The notes beneath the pieces are model-generated. The model was given only the letters and a program-made list of their open reading frames with translations, was not told the DNA's origin and searched no databases. Below, in pieces: positions 9,975 to 22,771 of a stretch of DNA of 64,000 bases (positions are counted from its first letter, which is position 1; each line of letters opens with the position of its first letter). Origin of the DNA: Azohydromonas sediminis (GTDB lineage: Bacteria; Pseudomonadota; Gammaproteobacteria; Burkholderiales; Burkholderiaceae_C); NCBI RefSeq assembly GCF_003574675.1, contig NZ_QOAZ01000005.1:62001-126000 (forward strand), in the 5' to 3' direction. Both the position numbers and the translations under genes were made by a program.

Positions 9975-10471
9975 GCGCAGCGATGAAGTTCAGCGACGAG
10001 ACGCTCGCGCGCTTTGCGCGCGAAGTGGCCAAGTACCCCGCCGACCAGAAGCAGTCGGCCGTCATGGCGTGCCTGGCCATCGTGCAGCAGGAGCAGGGCT
10101 GGGTGTCGCAGGACGCCGAGGTCGCGGTGGCCGAGTACCTCGGCATGGCGCCGATCGCGGTGCACGAGGTGACGACGTTCTACAACATGTACAACCAGCA
10201 GCCGGTGGGGCGGTTCAAGCTCAACGTCTGCACCAACCTGCCGTGCGCGCTGCGCGGCGGCGACCAGGCGCTGGCGCACCTGTGCGAGCGTCTCGGCGTC
10301 GAGGAAGGCGGCACGACGGCCGACGGCCGGTTTACGGTGCAGCAGTGCGAGTGCCTCGGCGCTTGCGCCGACGCACCGGTGATGCTGGTCAACGACCGCC
10401 AGATGGTCAGCTTCATGACGAACGAGCGCCTCGACGAACTGGTCGAGGTCCTGAAGGCGCAAGCCCAGTGA
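9971..10471 (+). CDS. nuoE: NADH-quinone oxidoreductase subunit E
   Basis: 166 residues, the 24-kDa subunit of the NADH-oxidising module. The [2Fe-2S] (N1a) ligands are seen as CTNLPC near residues 87-92 and CECLGAC near residues 123-129, a thioredoxin-like ferredoxin fold. The start is fixed by the 4-base overlap with nuoD; the frame is open upstream only as a shadow of nuoD. nuoF begins 20 bases downstream. Confidence 0.97.
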   Translation: MSAAMKFSDETLARFAREVAKYPADQKQSAVMACLAIVQQEQGWVSQDAEVAVAEYLGMAPIAVHEVTTFYNMYNQQPVGRFKLNVCTNLPCALRGGDQALAHLCERLGVEEGGTTADGRFTVQQCECLGACADAPVMLVNDRQMVSFMTNERLDELVEVLKAQAQ

Positions 10472-10491
10472 TCCATCGCGGAGCGCACGCC

Positions 10492-11832
10492 ATGCTCGAC
10501 CTCTCCCGCTTCCAGGCCACCGGCCGCGAGACCTGCTTCCACGGCCGCCACATCGCGCCGCAGATCTACGCCGGCCTCGACGGCAGCAACTGGCGTCTGG
10601 CCGACTACGTCGCGCGCGGCGGCTATTCGGCGCTGAGGAAGGTCCTCGGCAAGGACGGCGGCGCGGGCATGACGCCCGAGCAGGTCATCGCCGAGGTCAA
10701 GACGAGCGCGCTGCGCGGCCGCGGCGGCGCCGGCTTTCCGACCGGCCTGAAGTGGAGCTTCATGCCGCGGCAGTTTCCCGGCGCGAAGTACCTCGTGTGC
10801 AACAGCGACGAGGGCGAGCCGGGCACCTGCAAGGACCGCGACATCCTCGCCTACAACCCGCACATCGTGATCGAGGGCATGGCGATCGCCGCCTACGCGA
10901 TGGGTGTGAAGATCGGCTACAACTACATCCACGGCGAGATCTTCGAGGTCTACGAGCGCTTCGAGCAGGCGCTCGAGGAGGCGCGCGCCGCCGGCTTCCT
11001 CGGCGACCACATCCTCGGCAGCGGCTTCAGCTTCCAGCTGCACGCGCACCACGGCTTCGGCGCGTACATCTGCGGCGAGGAGACGGCGCTGCTCGAGTCG
11101 CTCGAAGGCAAGAAGGGCCAGCCGCGCTTCAAGCCGCCGTTCCCGGCCAGCTTCGGGCTGTACGGCAAGCCGACGACGATCAACAACACCGAGACCTTCG
11201 CCGCGGTGCCGTGGATCATCAACCACGGCGGCCAGGCCTACCTGGAGGTCGGCAAGCCGAACAACGGCGGCACGAAGATCTTCTCGATGGTCGGCGACGT
11301 CGAGCGCCCGGGCAACTACGAGGTGCCGATGGGCACGCCGTTTGCCAAGCTGCTCGAGCTCGCCGGCGGCGTCAGGGGCGGCGCGCTGAAGGCCGTGATC
11401 CCCGGCGGCTCGTCGGCGCCGGTGCTGCCGGCCCAGGTCATGATGGACCTGACGATGGACTACGACGCGATCGCCAAGGCCGGGTCGATGCTCGGCTCGG
11501 GCGCCGTGATCGTGATGAACGACACGCGCTGCATGGTCAAGAGCCTGCTGCGCCTGTCCTACTTCTACCAGCACGAGAGCTGCGGCCAGTGCACGCCGTG
11601 TCGCGAGGGCACCGGCTGGCTGTGGCGCATCGTCCACCGCATCGAGCACGGCCAGGGCCGGCTGCAGGATCTGGAGCTGCTCGACTCGGTGGCCGACAAC
11701 ATCAAGGGCCGCACGATCTGCGCGCTCGGCGACGCGGCGGCGATGCCGGTGCAGGGCATGCTCAAGCATTTCCGTGACGAGTTCGTGCACCACATCGAGC
11801 ACAAGTCCTGCCTCGTGCCGGCCCACGTCTGA
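10492..11832 (+). CDS. nuoF: NADH-quinone oxidoreductase subunit F
   Basis: 446 residues. NuoF binds NADH and FMN and holds cluster N3. Seen: the NADH/FMN glycine loop [15 protein letters not shown] near residue 75, the FMN-site [15 protein letters not shown] near residue 103, [15 protein letters not shown] near residue 188, and the N3 ligands [11 protein letters not shown] near residue 364 with a further Cys about 40 residues on. Start ATG 10492 gives [11 protein letters not shown]; upstream ATC/GTG codons are less likely. Confidence 0.97.
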   Translation: MLDLSRFQATGRETCFHGRHIAPQIYAGLDGSNWRLADYVARGGYSALRKVLGKDGGAGMTPEQVIAEVKTSALRGRGGAGFPTGLKWSFMPRQFPGAKYLVCNSDEGEPGTCKDRDILAYNPHIVIEGMAIAAYAMGVKIGYNYIHGEIFEVYERFEQALEEARAAGFLGDHILGSGFSFQLHAHHGFGAYICGEETALLESLEGKKGQPRFKPPFPASFGLYGKPTTINNTETFAAVPWIINHGGQAYLEVGKPNNGGTKIFSMVGDVERPGNYEVPMGTPFAKLLELAGGVRGGALKAVIPGGSSAPVLPAQVMMDLTMDYDAIAKAGSMLGSGAVIVMNDTRCMVKSLLRLSYFYQHESCGQCTPCREGTGWLWRIVHRIEHGQGRLQDLELLDSVADNIKGRTICALGDAAAMPVQGMLKHFRDEFVHHIEHKSCLVPAHV

Positions 11833-11852
11833 GCATCGGTTGAGCGACACCC

Positions 11853-14174
11853 ATGGTTGAGATCGAACTCGACGGCCGCAAGGTCAGCGTGCCCGAGGGC
11901 AGCATGGTGATGCACGCCGCCGACGCGGCGGGCACCTACATCCCGCACTTCTGCTACCACAAGAAGCTCAGCATCGCAGCCAACTGCCGCATGTGCCTGG
12001 TCGACGTCGAGAAGGCGCCCAAGCCGATGCCGGCCTGCGCGACGCCGGTCACGCAGGGCATGGTCGTGCGCACGAAGAGCGACAAGGCGGTTCAGGCGCA
12101 GAAGGCGGTGATGGAGTTCCTGCTCATCAACCACCCGCTCGACTGCCCGATCTGCGACCAGGGCGGCGAGTGCCAGCTGCAGGACCTCGCGATGGGCTAC
12201 GGCAAGTCGGCCTCGCGCTACACCGAGGAAAAGCGCGTCGTCTTGCCGAAGGACGTCGGCCCGCTGATCTCGATGGAGGAGATGAGCCGCTGCATCCACT
12301 GCACGCGCTGCGTGCGCTTCGGCCAGGAGATCGCCGGCGTGATGGAGCTCGGCATGGTTCACCGCGGCGAGCACAGCGAGATCACGACGATCACCGGCGG
12401 CACGGTCGACAGCGAGCTGTCGGGCAACATGATCGACATCTGCCCGGTCGGCGCGCTGACGAGCAAGCCGTTCCGCTACCGCGCGCGCACCTGGGAGCTC
12501 AGCCGCCGCAAGAGCATCAGCCCGCACGACAGCACCGGCGCCAACCTGATCGTGCAGGTCAAGGGCAACCAGGTGCTGCGCGTCGTCCCGTTCGAGAACG
12601 AGGACGTCAACGAGTGTTGGATCGCCGACCGCGACCGCTTCAGCTACGAGGCGCTGAACACCGACCGGCGCCTGACCGCGCCGATGATCAAGCAGGACGG
12701 CACCTGGCGCGCGGTCGACTGGACAACGGCGCTGGATTACGTCGCCGACGGTCTCAAGCGCATCCGCGCCGAGTTCGGCCCGCAGGGCATCGGTGCGCTC
12801 GGCGCGCCGTCGAGCACCGTCGAGGAGCTGCACCTGCTGGCCAAGCTGGTGCGCGCACTCGGCAGCGACAACGTCGACTTCCGCACCCGCCACGCCGACT
12901 TCACGCCGGCTGCGGGCATCCGCTGGCTCGGCATGCCGATCGCGTCGCTGTCGACGCTGCAACGCGTGTTCGTCGTCGGTTCGTTCCTGCGCAAGGACCA
13001 CCCGCTGTTCGCGCAGCGCATCCGCCAGGCCGTGCGCCATGGTGCCGAGGTCTCGAGCCTGAACGCGGTGCACGACGACTGGGCGATCCCGGTGGCGCAC
13101 CGCCTGACCGCCGCGCCCAGCGGCTGGCTGCAGGCGCTGGCCGACGTCGCGACGGCGGTGGCGGCGCGCACCGGTGCGACGGCCCCGGTGCCCGGCACCG
13201 CGACGCCCGAGGCCGACGCCGTCGCCGCGTCGCTGCTCGCCGGCGAGCCGAACGCGGCGAAGAAGGCGGTTCTGCTCGGCAACGCCGCCGTGTGGCACCC
13301 GCAGGCCAGCGCGTTGCTCGGCCTGGCGGGCTGGATCGCGCAGCAGGCCGGCGCCACGGTCGGCGTGCTCGGCGAGGCCGGTAACAGCGTCGGCGCGCAG
13401 TGGGTCGGCGCGATGCCGAAGGCCGGTGGCCTGAACGCCGGCCAGATGCTGACGCAGCCGATGAAGGCGCTGCTGCTGCTGAACGTCGAGCCGGCGTTCG
13501 ATGCCGCCGATCCGGCGGCCGCGGTCGCGGCGCTGAAAGGCTCGGGCATGGTCGTCGCGCTGACCGCGTTCAACGATGCGGTCGTCGAGCATGCCGACGT
13601 GATGCTGCCGATCGCGCCGTTCACCGAGACGGCGGGCACCTTCGTCAACGCCGAGGGACGCGTGCAGCGCTTCCACGGCGTCGTCAAGCCGCTGGGCGAC
13701 GCGCGCCCGGCGTGGAAGGTGCTGCGCGTGCTCGGCAGCCTGCTCGGTCTGCCGGGCTTCGAACACGAGACGATCGACGACGTGCGCACCGAGGCGCTGC
13801 CCGACGAGGCGGCGCTCGCGGCGCGGCTAGACAACGCGGCACCGCTGGCCGCACCGCAGGCCGCGGCCGGCGGGCTCGAGCGCATCGCCGACGTGCCGAT
13901 CTACTGCACCGACGCCATCGTGCGCCGTGCGCCGTCGCTGCAGCGCACCGCTGACGCGAGACCGCCGGTGGCCGGGTTGCCGGGGTCGCTGTGGCGCGAG
14001 CTCGGACTGCAGCCGGGCGACAAGGTACGCCTCACGCAGGGGGCGGCCAGCGCTGTGCTGCCGGCGCGCGAGGACCCGACGCTGGCGCCGACCGCGGTGC
14101 GCGTGAGCGCGGGCCACCTTGACACGGCCGCGCTCGGCGCGATGTTCGGGCCGATCGCGGTGGAGAAAGCCTGA
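11853..14174 (+). CDS. nuoG: NADH-quinone oxidoreductase subunit G
   Basis: 773 residues, the large iron-sulfur subunit of the peripheral arm. The N-terminal ferredoxin-like part carries the [2Fe-2S] ligands in [10 protein letters not shown] (about residue 46), the His-ligated N5 cluster region [18 protein letters not shown] (about residue 95-112), and [13 protein letters not shown] for N4. The rest is the molybdopterin-oxidoreductase-like domain, which in complex I has lost the cofactor. The C-terminal third is alanine-rich and less conserved, as usual. nuoH starts 2 bases after the stop. Confidence 0.97.
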   Translation: MVEIELDGRKVSVPEGSMVMHAADAAGTYIPHFCYHKKLSIAANCRMCLVDVEKAPKPMPACATPVTQGMVVRTKSDKAVQAQKAVMEFLLINHPLDCPICDQGGECQLQDLAMGYGKSASRYTEEKRVVLPKDVGPLISMEEMSRCIHCTRCVRFGQEIAGVMELGMVHRGEHSEITTITGGTVDSELSGNMIDICPVGALTSKPFRYRARTWELSRRKSISPHDSTGANLIVQVKGNQVLRVVPFENEDVNECWIADRDRFSYEALNTDRRLTAPMIKQDGTWRAVDWTTALDYVADGLKRIRAEFGPQGIGALGAPSSTVEELHLLAKLVRALGSDNVDFRTRHADFTPAAGIRWLGMPIASLSTLQRVFVVGSFLRKDHPLFAQRIRQAVRHGAEVSSLNAVHDDWAIPVAHRLTAAPSGWLQALADVATAVAARTGATAPVPGTATPEADAVAASLLAGEPNAAKKAVLLGNAAVWHPQASALLGLAGWIAQQAGATVGVLGEAGNSVGAQWVGAMPKAGGLNAGQMLTQPMKALLLLNVEPAFDAADPAAAVAALKGSGMVVALTAFNDAVVEHADVMLPIAPFTETAGTFVNAEGRVQRFHGVVKPLGDARPAWKVLRVLGSLLGLPGFEHETIDDVRTEALPDEAALAARLDNAAPLAAPQAAAGGLERIADVPIYCTDAIVRRAPSLQRTADARPPVAGLPGSLWRELGLQPGDKVRLTQGAASAVLPAREDPTLAPTAVRVSAGHLDTAALGAMFGPIAVEKA

Positions 14175-14176
14175 CC

Positions 14177-15244
14177 ATGCTCGACCAAGTCCATCAGATC
14201 GGCGAGGCCGCGCTGGGCAGCGGCGGCTGGGCCGTCGTCTGGAGCCTCGTCAAGATCGTCGCGTTGGTGCTGCCGCTGATGATCTGCGTCGCCTACCTCA
14301 CGCTGTGGGAGCGCAAGGGCATCGGCTTCACACAGATCCGGCTCGGCCCCAACCGCATCGGGCCGGCCGGCCTGCTGCAGCCGATCGCCGATGCCGTCAA
14401 GCTGATCTTCAAGGAGATCATCCGCCCGACGGCGGCCAACAAGGGCCTGTTCTTCCTCGGGCCCGTGATGACGATCATGCCGGCGCTGGCGGCGTGGGCC
14501 GTGATCCCCTTCGGCCCCGAGGTGGCGCTGGCCGACATCAACGCCGGGCTGCTGTTCCTGATGGCGATCACGTCGCTCGAGGTCTACGGCGTGATCATCG
14601 CCGGCTGGGCGAGCAACTCGAAGTACGCCTTCCTCGGCGCGCTGCGCGCGAGCGCGCAGATGGTGAGCTACGAGATCGCGATGGGCTTTGCGCTCGTCGT
14701 CGTGCTGATGGTGTCGGCGAGCATGAACCTGACCGACATCGTGCTCTCGCAGGACCGCGGCACCTTCGCCGAGATGGGGCTGAACTTCCTGTCGTGGAAC
14801 TGGCTGCCGCTGCTGCCGGTGTTCCTCGTGTACTTCATCGCGGGTCTGGCCGAGACCAACCGTCACCCGTTCGACGTCGTCGAGGGCGAGAGCGAGATCG
14901 TCGCCGGCCACATGATCGAGTACTCGGGGATGAGCTTCGCGATGTTCTTCCTCGCCGAGTACGCCAACATGATCCTCGTCAGCACGCTGTGCGTGATCAT
15001 GTTCCTCGGCGGGTGGCTGCCGCCGATCGACTCGCCGGTGTTCAACGCGATCCCGGGCTGGATCTGGCTCGCGCTGAAGACCTTCGTCGTCGTCACGATG
15101 TTCCTCTGGGTGCGCGCGACGTTCCCGCGCTTCCGCTACGACCAGATCATGCGCCTGGGCTGGAAGATCTTCATCCCGGTGACGCTGGTGTGGCTGGTCG
15201 TCGTCGGACTGTGGATCCAGTCGCCGTGGAACATCTGGAAGTGA
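14177..15244 (+). CDS. nuoH: NADH-quinone oxidoreductase subunit H
   Basis: 355 residues, about eight membrane helices. NuoH joins the peripheral arm to the membrane arm and lines the quinone channel. The signatures [32 protein letters not shown] (residues 46-78) and [24 protein letters not shown] (residues 222-245, acidic quinone-channel loop) are intact. Part of the gapless nuo series. Confidence 0.98.
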   Translation: MLDQVHQIGEAALGSGGWAVVWSLVKIVALVLPLMICVAYLTLWERKGIGFTQIRLGPNRIGPAGLLQPIADAVKLIFKEIIRPTAANKGLFFLGPVMTIMPALAAWAVIPFGPEVALADINAGLLFLMAITSLEVYGVIIAGWASNSKYAFLGALRASAQMVSYEIAMGFALVVVLMVSASMNLTDIVLSQDRGTFAEMGLNFLSWNWLPLLPVFLVYFIAGLAETNRHPFDVVEGESEIVAGHMIEYSGMSFAMFFLAEYANMILVSTLCVIMFLGGWLPPIDSPVFNAIPGWIWLALKTFVVVTMFLWVRATFPRFRYDQIMRLGWKIFIPVTLVWLVVVGLWIQSPWNIWK

Positions 15245-15263
15245 AGACCCGGGAGACGAGGAC

Positions 15264-15752
15264 ATGTCCGCGGTGAAAGACTTCTTCTCCAGCTTCTTGC
15301 TGCTCGAGCTGTTCAAGGGCATGGCGCTGACCGGCCGCCACTTCCTGCGCAAGAGCATCACGATCCAGTACCCGGAAGAGAAGACGCCGCTGTCGCCGCG
15401 CTTCCGCGGCTTGCACGCGCTGCGCCGCTACGACAACGGCGAGGAGCGCTGCATCGCGTGCAAGCTGTGCGAAGCGGTGTGCCCGGCGATGGCGATCACG
15501 ATCGAGTCCGACGTACGCGCCGACGGCACGCGGCGCACGACGCGCTACGACATCGACCTGACGAAGTGCATCTTCTGCGGCTTCTGCGAGGAGAGTTGCC
15601 CGGTCGACTCGATCGTCGAGACACACATCTTCGAGTACCACGGCGAGAAGCGCGGCGACCTGTACTTCACGAAGGACATGCTGCTCGCGGTCGGTGACCG
15701 CTACGAAAAGGAGATCGCCGCCAACCGGCAGGCCGACGCACCGTACCGCTGA
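15264..15752 (+). CDS. nuoI: NADH-quinone oxidoreductase subunit I
   Basis: 162 residues with two [4Fe-4S] ferredoxin motifs, [12 protein letters not shown] near residue 63 and [12 protein letters not shown] near residue 103, which hold clusters N6a and N6b passing electrons to N2 in NuoB. An amphipathic N-terminal stretch (residues 5-25) anchors it at the membrane surface. A 65-base gap precedes nuoJ. Confidence 0.98.
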   Translation: MSAVKDFFSSFLLLELFKGMALTGRHFLRKSITIQYPEEKTPLSPRFRGLHALRRYDNGEERCIACKLCEAVCPAMAITIESDVRADGTRRTTRYDIDLTKCIFCGFCEESCPVDSIVETHIFEYHGEKRGDLYFTKDMLLAVGDRYEKEIAANRQADAPYR

Positions 15753-15817
15753 GGCGCTCGCCGACCGCTGCCGCGGCCCGCGACCGGCCCGCGGCGGCGT
15801 CGTACGGCCCGAACACC

Positions 15818-16456
15818 ATGAACACGATGACCGCGCTCTTCTACGTCTTCTCGGCTGTGCTGCTGTTCGCGGCATTTCGCGTCATCACCGCGCGCAGCAC
15901 GGTGCACGCGGCGCTGTACCTCGTGCTGGCATTCTTCAGTGCGTCGTGCGTGTGGATGCTGCTCGAGGCCGAGTTCCTCGCGATCGCGCTCGTGCTCGTC
16001 TACGTCGGCGCCGTGATGGTGCTGTTCCTGTTCGTCGTGATGATGCTCGACATCAACACCGACAAGTTCCGCGAGAACTTCTGGAAGCACTTCCCGCTGG
16101 CCGGCGCGGTGGGCGCCGTCATCGCGCTCGAGATGGCGCTCGTGCTGATGGGCGGCTTCGACCTGCCCGATGCGCCGCGCCCCACCCCCGAGCAGGTGGC
16201 GATGGGCAACACCAAGCTGCTGGGCATCGAGATCTACACCAACTACCTGTACCCGCTGCAGCTCGCCGCGGTGCTACTGCTGCTGGCCATCGTCGCCGCG
16301 ATCGCGCTGACCCTGCGCCGGCGCAAGGACACGCGCTACATCGACCCGGCCGAGCAGATCAAGGCGCGCAAGGCCGAGCGCCTGCGCGTGGTGCAGATGC
16401 TGCCGGTGGTCGACCGGCCGGCCGTGGCCAAGGGCGCCGAGGAGGGGCAGGCATGA
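15818..16456 (+). CDS. nuoJ: NADH-quinone oxidoreductase subunit J
   Basis: 212 residues with five membrane segments, the antiporter-linked subunit with the pi-bulge helix ([19 protein letters not shown] near residue 62). The charged tail after residue 165 ([21 protein letters not shown]) is cytoplasmic and longer than in E. coli. The start ATG 15818 is used; another ATG six bases on would remove two residues. Its stop overlaps the nuoK start. Confidence 0.96.
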   Translation: MNTMTALFYVFSAVLLFAAFRVITARSTVHAALYLVLAFFSASCVWMLLEAEFLAIALVLVYVGAVMVLFLFVVMMLDINTDKFRENFWKHFPLAGAVGAVIALEMALVLMGGFDLPDAPRPTPEQVAMGNTKLLGIEIYTNYLYPLQLAAVLLLLAIVAAIALTLRRRKDTRYIDPAEQIKARKAERLRVVQMLPVVDRPAVAKGAEEGQA

Positions 16457-16767
16457 TGGGGCCGATCACGCTGGGCCACTTCCTGTCTCTGGGCGCGATC
16501 CTGTTCGCGCTGTCGGTGATCGGCATCTTCCTCAACCGCCGCAACCTGATCGTGCTGCTGATGGCGATCGAGCTGATGCTGCTCGCCGTCAACCTGAACT
16601 TCGTCGCGTTCTCGCACTACCTCGGCGACATGGCGGGGCAGGTCTTCGTCTTCTTCATCCTGACCGTGGCCGCCGCCGAGTCGGCGATCGGCCTGGCGAT
16701 CCTGGTCGTGCTGTTCCGCAACCGCTCGTCGATCGAGGTCGAGGAGCTCGACACGCTCAAGGGATGA
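16453..16767 (+). CDS. nuoK: NADH-quinone oxidoreductase subunit K
   Basis: 104 residues, three membrane helices, MrpC-like. The glutamate in [14 protein letters not shown] (about residue 39) and the one in [11 protein letters not shown] (about residue 75) are the conserved membrane-buried acids of the proton pathway. ATG 16453 overlaps the nuoJ stop as ATGA; a second ATG at 16456 is equally possible. nuoL starts 7 bases later. Confidence 0.96.
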   Translation: MMGPITLGHFLSLGAILFALSVIGIFLNRRNLIVLLMAIELMLLAVNLNFVAFSHYLGDMAGQVFVFFILTVAAAESAIGLAILVVLFRNRSSIEVEELDTLKG

Positions 16768-16774
16768 CCACGAC

Positions 16775-18811
<2,037 letters not shown>

Positions 18812-18842
18812 GGCGACGACGAGACGGGCGGAGCGAAGAACA

Positions 18843-20318
18843 ATGGGTTTGCTGAGTGTTGCCATCTGGCTGCCGATCGCGGCGGGCGTCGTGCTGCTCG
18901 CGCTCGGGCGCGACCAGCACCGCGACGTCGTGCGCTGGATGGCGCTGGCCGGTGCCGTGGCCGGCTTCCTGGTGACGATCCCGCTGGTGACGGGCTTCGA
19001 CGCGAGCACGGCGCAGATGCAGTTCGTCGAGAAGCTGCCGTGGATCGAGCGCTTCAACGCGCACTACCACCTCGGCGTCGACGGCATCTCGGTGTGGTTC
19101 GTGCTGCTGACGGCGTTCATCACCGTCATCGTCGTGATCGCCGGCTGGGAAGTCATCGAGGAGCGCGTCAACCAGTACATGGGCGCGTTCCTGATCCTGT
19201 CGGGGCTGATGATCGGCGTGTTCGCCGCGCTCGACGGTCTGCTGTTCTACGTCTTCTTCGAGGCCACGCTGATCCCGATGTACATCATCATCGGCGTGTG
19301 GGGCGGCCCGCGGCGCGTCTATGCGGCGTTCAAGTTCTTCCTCTACACGCTGCTCGGCTCGCTGCTGATGCTGATCGCGCTGATCTACCTGTACTGGAAG
19401 TCCGGCGGCAGCTTCGCGATCCTCGACTGGCACGCGCTGCCGATCCCGATGACGGCGCAGGCGCTGCTGTTCTTCGCGTTCTTCGCGGCGTTCTCGGTCA
19501 AGGTGCCGATGTGGCCGGTGCACACCTGGCTGCCCGACGCGCACGTCGAGGCGCCCACCGGCGGCTCGGTCGTGCTGGCGGCGATCATGCTCAAGCTTGG
19601 CGCTTACGGCTTCCTGCGCTTCTCGATGCCGATCGCGCCCGATGCGTCGCGCGAGTACGCGTGGTTCATCATCGCGCTGAGCCTGGTCGCCGTGGTCTAC
19701 ATCGGGCTGGTCGCGCTGGTGCAGCGCGACATGAAGAAGCTCGTCGCGTACTCGTCGATCGCGCACATGGGCTTCGTGACGCTGGGCTTCTTCATTTTCG
19801 AGGAGCTTGGCGTCGCTGGCGGCCTCGTGCAGATGATCAGCCACGGCTTCGTCTCGGGCGCGATGTTCCTGTGCATCGGCGTGCTGTACGACCGTGTGCA
19901 CTCGCGCGAGATCGCCGACTACGGCGGCGTCGTCAACACGATGCCGAGGTTCGCCGCCTTCGCGGTGCTGTTCGCGATGGCCAACGCCGGCCTGCCGGGC
20001 ACCGCGGGCTTCGTCGGCGAGTGGATGGTCATCCTCGCGACCGTCAAGGTCAACTTCTGGCTCGGCATGCTGGCGGCGACGACGCTGATCTTCGGCGCAG
20101 CCTACACGCTGTGGATGGTCAAGCGCGTGTACTTCGGCGACGTCGCCAACGACCACGTGAAGGCGCTGGCCGACATCAACCGGCGCGAGTTCGCGATGCT
20201 CGCGGTGCTGGCCGTCGCGGTGCTGGCGATGGGCGTGTACCCGAAGCCGTTCACCGACGTGATGCAGGCGTCGGTGACGCAGCTGCTCGACCACGTCGCG
20301 CAATCGAAGCTGGACTGA
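18843..20318 (+). CDS. nuoM: NADH-quinone oxidoreductase subunit M
   Basis: 491 residues, fourteen-helix antiporter-like proton pump. The transmembrane acidic residue is in YVFFEATLIPMYIIIG near residue 143 and the pump helix reads VKVPMWPVHTWLPDAHVEAPTGGSVVLA near residue 222. Spacing to nuoL is 31 bases and to nuoN 19 bases. Confidence 0.98.
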   Translation: MGLLSVAIWLPIAAGVVLLALGRDQHRDVVRWMALAGAVAGFLVTIPLVTGFDASTAQMQFVEKLPWIERFNAHYHLGVDGISVWFVLLTAFITVIVVIAGWEVIEERVNQYMGAFLILSGLMIGVFAALDGLLFYVFFEATLIPMYIIIGVWGGPRRVYAAFKFFLYTLLGSLLMLIALIYLYWKSGGSFAILDWHALPIPMTAQALLFFAFFAAFSVKVPMWPVHTWLPDAHVEAPTGGSVVLAAIMLKLGAYGFLRFSMPIAPDASREYAWFIIALSLVAVVYIGLVALVQRDMKKLVAYSSIAHMGFVTLGFFIFEELGVAGGLVQMISHGFVSGAMFLCIGVLYDRVHSREIADYGGVVNTMPRFAAFAVLFAMANAGLPGTAGFVGEWMVILATVKVNFWLGMLAATTLIFGAAYTLWMVKRVYFGDVANDHVKALADINRREFAMLAVLAVAVLAMGVYPKPFTDVMQASVTQLLDHVAQSKLD

Positions 20319-20337
20319 CACCGCCCTCTGGAACGAC

Positions 20338-21822
20338 ATGAACGAGCTGAACTGGATGGTGGGCCTGCCGCAGATCGTGCTGCTGGTCGCGGTGTCCGTG
20401 GTCGCGCTGGTCGACCTGTTCGTCACCGACGCGCGCCGGCGCCCGACGTTCTGGCTGGCGCAGGCGTCGCTGGCCATCGTCGCGCTGCTGCACTTCGACG
20501 CGCTGTCGGCGGGCGAGAGCACGGTCGGCATGCAGGGCCTGATGGTGTCGGACCCGCTGGGCCACCTGCTGTCGCTGTTCGCGACGCTGGCCACGATGCT
20601 GACGATCGCCTACGCGCAGCCGTACATCGCGTCTCGCGAGATGCTCAAGGGCGAGTTCTTCTCGTTGGCGATGTTCGCGCTGCTGGGCATCGGCGTGATG
20701 GTGTCGGCCAACAATTTCCTCGTCGTCTACCTCGGCCTCGAGATCATGAGCCTGTCGCTGTACGCGCTCGTGGCGCTGCGGCGCGACCACGCCACCGCGA
20801 CCGAGGCGGCGATGAAGTACTTCGTGCTCGGCGCGCTGGCCAGCGGCTTCCTGCTCTACGGCCTGTCGATGATGTACGGCGCCACCGGCTCGCTGCAGCA
20901 CGACGAGGTCTTCGACGCGATCCAGAGCGGGCGCATCAACGAGGAAGTGCTCGTCGTCGGCATCGTGTTCATCGTCGCCGGGCTGGCGTTCAAGTTCGGC
21001 GCGGTGCCGTTCCACATGTGGGTGCCCGACGTCTACCACGGCGCGCCGACGGCCGCGACGCTGCTGATCGCCGGCGCGCCGAAGCTGGCCGCGTTCGGCA
21101 TGACGATCCGCCTGCTGCACGAGGCGCTCAACGGGCTGGCCGCCGACTGGCAGCAGATGCTGATCGTGCTCGCGGTGGCGTCGCTCGTGATCGGCAACCT
21201 GGTGGCGATCGCGCAGACCAACCTCAAGCGGATGCTGGCGTACTCGACGATCGCGCAGATCGGCTTCGTGCTGCTCGGCCTGACGCCCACCGTCGTGGCC
21301 GGCAACACGCTGTCGGCAGCCAACGGCTACAGCTCGGCGCTGTTCTACCTCGTGACCTACGTGCTGACGACGCTGGGCACGTTCGGACTCGTGATGCTGC
21401 TCGCGCGCCAGGGCCACGAGTGCGACCAGATCGCCGACTTCGCCGGCCTGGCCAGGCGCAGCCCGTGGCTGGCCGGCGTGATGACGGTGTTCATGTTCTC
21501 GCTGGCCGGCATCCCGCCGACGGTGGGCTTCTACGCCAAGCTCGCGGTGCTGCAGGCGCTGGTGACGACGGCCTCGACCGGCTACATCGTGCTCGCCGTC
21601 GTCGCCGTGCTGCTGTCGCTGGTCGGCGCGTTCTACTACCTGCGCGTCGTCAAGGTGATGTACTTCGACGAGCCGGCCGACGCGGCGCCGGTCACGTGGG
21701 TGCCGCAGGGCGCGAGCGCGCTGCTGGCGGTCAACGGCGCCGCGGTGCTCGTGCTCGGGCTGCTGCCCGGCGGCCTGATGGCGCTGTGCCGCGACGCGAT
21801 CGTCAAGGCGCTGGCCGGCTGA
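20338..21822 (+). CDS. nuoN: NADH-quinone oxidoreductase subunit N
   Basis: 494 residues, the third antiporter-like proton pump. Seen: LVVYLGLEIMSLSLYALVAL near residue 130 with the conserved glutamate, and FKFGAVPFHMWVPDVYHGAPT near residue 220 with the pump lysine. It ends the 14-gene nuo series; the operon appears to continue into the next small membrane protein gene 39 bases downstream. Confidence 0.98.
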   Translation: MNELNWMVGLPQIVLLVAVSVVALVDLFVTDARRRPTFWLAQASLAIVALLHFDALSAGESTVGMQGLMVSDPLGHLLSLFATLATMLTIAYAQPYIASREMLKGEFFSLAMFALLGIGVMVSANNFLVVYLGLEIMSLSLYALVALRRDHATATEAAMKYFVLGALASGFLLYGLSMMYGATGSLQHDEVFDAIQSGRINEEVLVVGIVFIVAGLAFKFGAVPFHMWVPDVYHGAPTAATLLIAGAPKLAAFGMTIRLLHEALNGLAADWQQMLIVLAVASLVIGNLVAIAQTNLKRMLAYSTIAQIGFVLLGLTPTVVAGNTLSAANGYSSALFYLVTYVLTTLGTFGLVMLLARQGHECDQIADFAGLARRSPWLAGVMTVFMFSLAGIPPTVGFYAKLAVLQALVTTASTGYIVLAVVAVLLSLVGAFYYLRVVKVMYFDEPADAAPVTWVPQGASALLAVNGAAVLVLGLLPGGLMALCRDAIVKALAG

Positions 21823-21861
21823 GCGCGGAACCACCCACCGCGCTCGCAGGTCGACACGTCC

Positions 21862-22161
21862 ATGACGCATTCCACCGAGGTGTGGCTGGTGCTGCTCGTC
21901 GCACTCGTGCTCGCCAACCTGCCGTTCGTCAACGAGCGCCTGTTCGTCGCCGGGCCGCGGCTCGCGCGCAAGCACCTGGGCTGGCGCGTGCTCGAACTGC
22001 TGGTTTACGGCGGCATCGCGCTCGCGGTGGGCTTCGGGCTCGAGGCTCGCGTCGGCCAGCGTCAGCCGCAGAACTGGGAGTTCTACGTCGCCGCGCTGTG
22101 CCTGTTCGTCACGTTCGCTTTCCCGGGCTTCGTGTGGCGCTACCTGCGCCGCGGCGCGTGA
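21862..22161 (+). CDS. DUF2818 family inner membrane protein
   Basis: 99 residues with three predicted membrane helices (about 8-25, 45-62, 70-92). It matches the DUF2818 family, a small protein found directly after nuoN in many betaproteobacteria and therefore suspected to assist complex I, although no function is established. NLPFVNERLF after the first helix and the closing FPGFVWRYLRR are its recognisable parts. The stop overlaps the next start (TGATG at 22159-22163). Confidence 0.88.
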   Translation: MTHSTEVWLVLLVALVLANLPFVNERLFVAGPRLARKHLGWRVLELLVYGGIALAVGFGLEARVGQRQPQNWEFYVAALCLFVTFAFPGFVWRYLRRGA

Positions 22162-22739
22162 TGGCCGACGACGAGCACCTGCGCGAGTCGCGCGTCGCCA
22201 GTGAGGTCGTCTTCCGCGGTGCGCTGCTCGACGTGCGCCGCGACCGCGTGCGGCTGCCCGACGGCCGCGAGGCCACGCGCGAGTACATCGTGCACCCCGG
22301 TGCCGTCGTCGTCGTGCCGCTGCTCGACGACGGTCGGCTCGTGATGGAGCGCCAGTTCCGCTACCCGCTCGGGCGCGTGCTGCTCGAGCTGCCGGCCGGC
22401 AAGATCGACGCCGGCGAAGGGCCGCTGGCCACCGGCGTGCGCGAGCTCGCCGAGGAAACCGGCTACACCGCGCGCGAGTGGGCGCGCGCCGGGCTGATGC
22501 ACAACGCGGTGGGCTACTCCGACGAGCGCATCGAGATCTGGTTCGCGCGCGGCCTGACGGCGGGAGCCTCGCGGCTCGACGACGGCGAACACCTCGAGGT
22601 CGTGCTCGTCGACCCCGCCGAGCTCGACGCGATGGCCGCGCGCGGCGAGGTCACCGACGTCAAGACGCTCGTCGGCCTGCTGTGGCTGCAGCGCTGGCGC
22701 GCTGGCGCGTGGCCGCTGCGCTGGCAACCCGCACCGTGA
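22161..22739 (+). CDS. NUDIX hydrolase, ADP-ribose pyrophosphatase type
   Basis: 192 residues. The Nudix box is complete: G-KIDAG-E, seven residues, then RELAEETGY (about residues 80-103). The N-terminal part (EVVFRGALLDVRRDRVRLPDG) and VVVPLLDDGRLVMERQFRYPLG agree with NudF-like ADP-ribose pyrophosphatases, which cleave ADP-ribose to AMP and ribose 5-phosphate. It overlaps the DUF2818 stop by one base and so is probably coupled to the nuo transcript; recycling ADP-ribose derived from NAD beside complex I is plausible but unproven. Confidence 0.9.
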   Translation: MADDEHLRESRVASEVVFRGALLDVRRDRVRLPDGREATREYIVHPGAVVVVPLLDDGRLVMERQFRYPLGRVLLELPAGKIDAGEGPLATGVRELAEETGYTAREWARAGLMHNAVGYSDERIEIWFARGLTAGASRLDDGEHLEVVLVDPAELDAMAARGEVTDVKTLVGLLWLQRWRAGAWPLRWQPAP

Positions 22740-22752
22740 AGGTTTTCGTGAC

Positions 22753-22771
22753 GGCCGCCGATAATGCGGCC
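22753..22771 (+). promoter_or_regulatory. GATAAT box inside a hairpin at the DUF1178 start
   Basis: GGCCGC (22753-22758) pairs with GCGGCC (22766-22771) directly against the ATG of the next gene. The loop holds GATAAT (22760-22765), a good -10 sequence. The 14 bases CCGATAATGCGGCC recur on the minus strand ahead of ybgC at 37421-37434. If it is a promoter, the message would be almost leaderless. Confidence 0.4.
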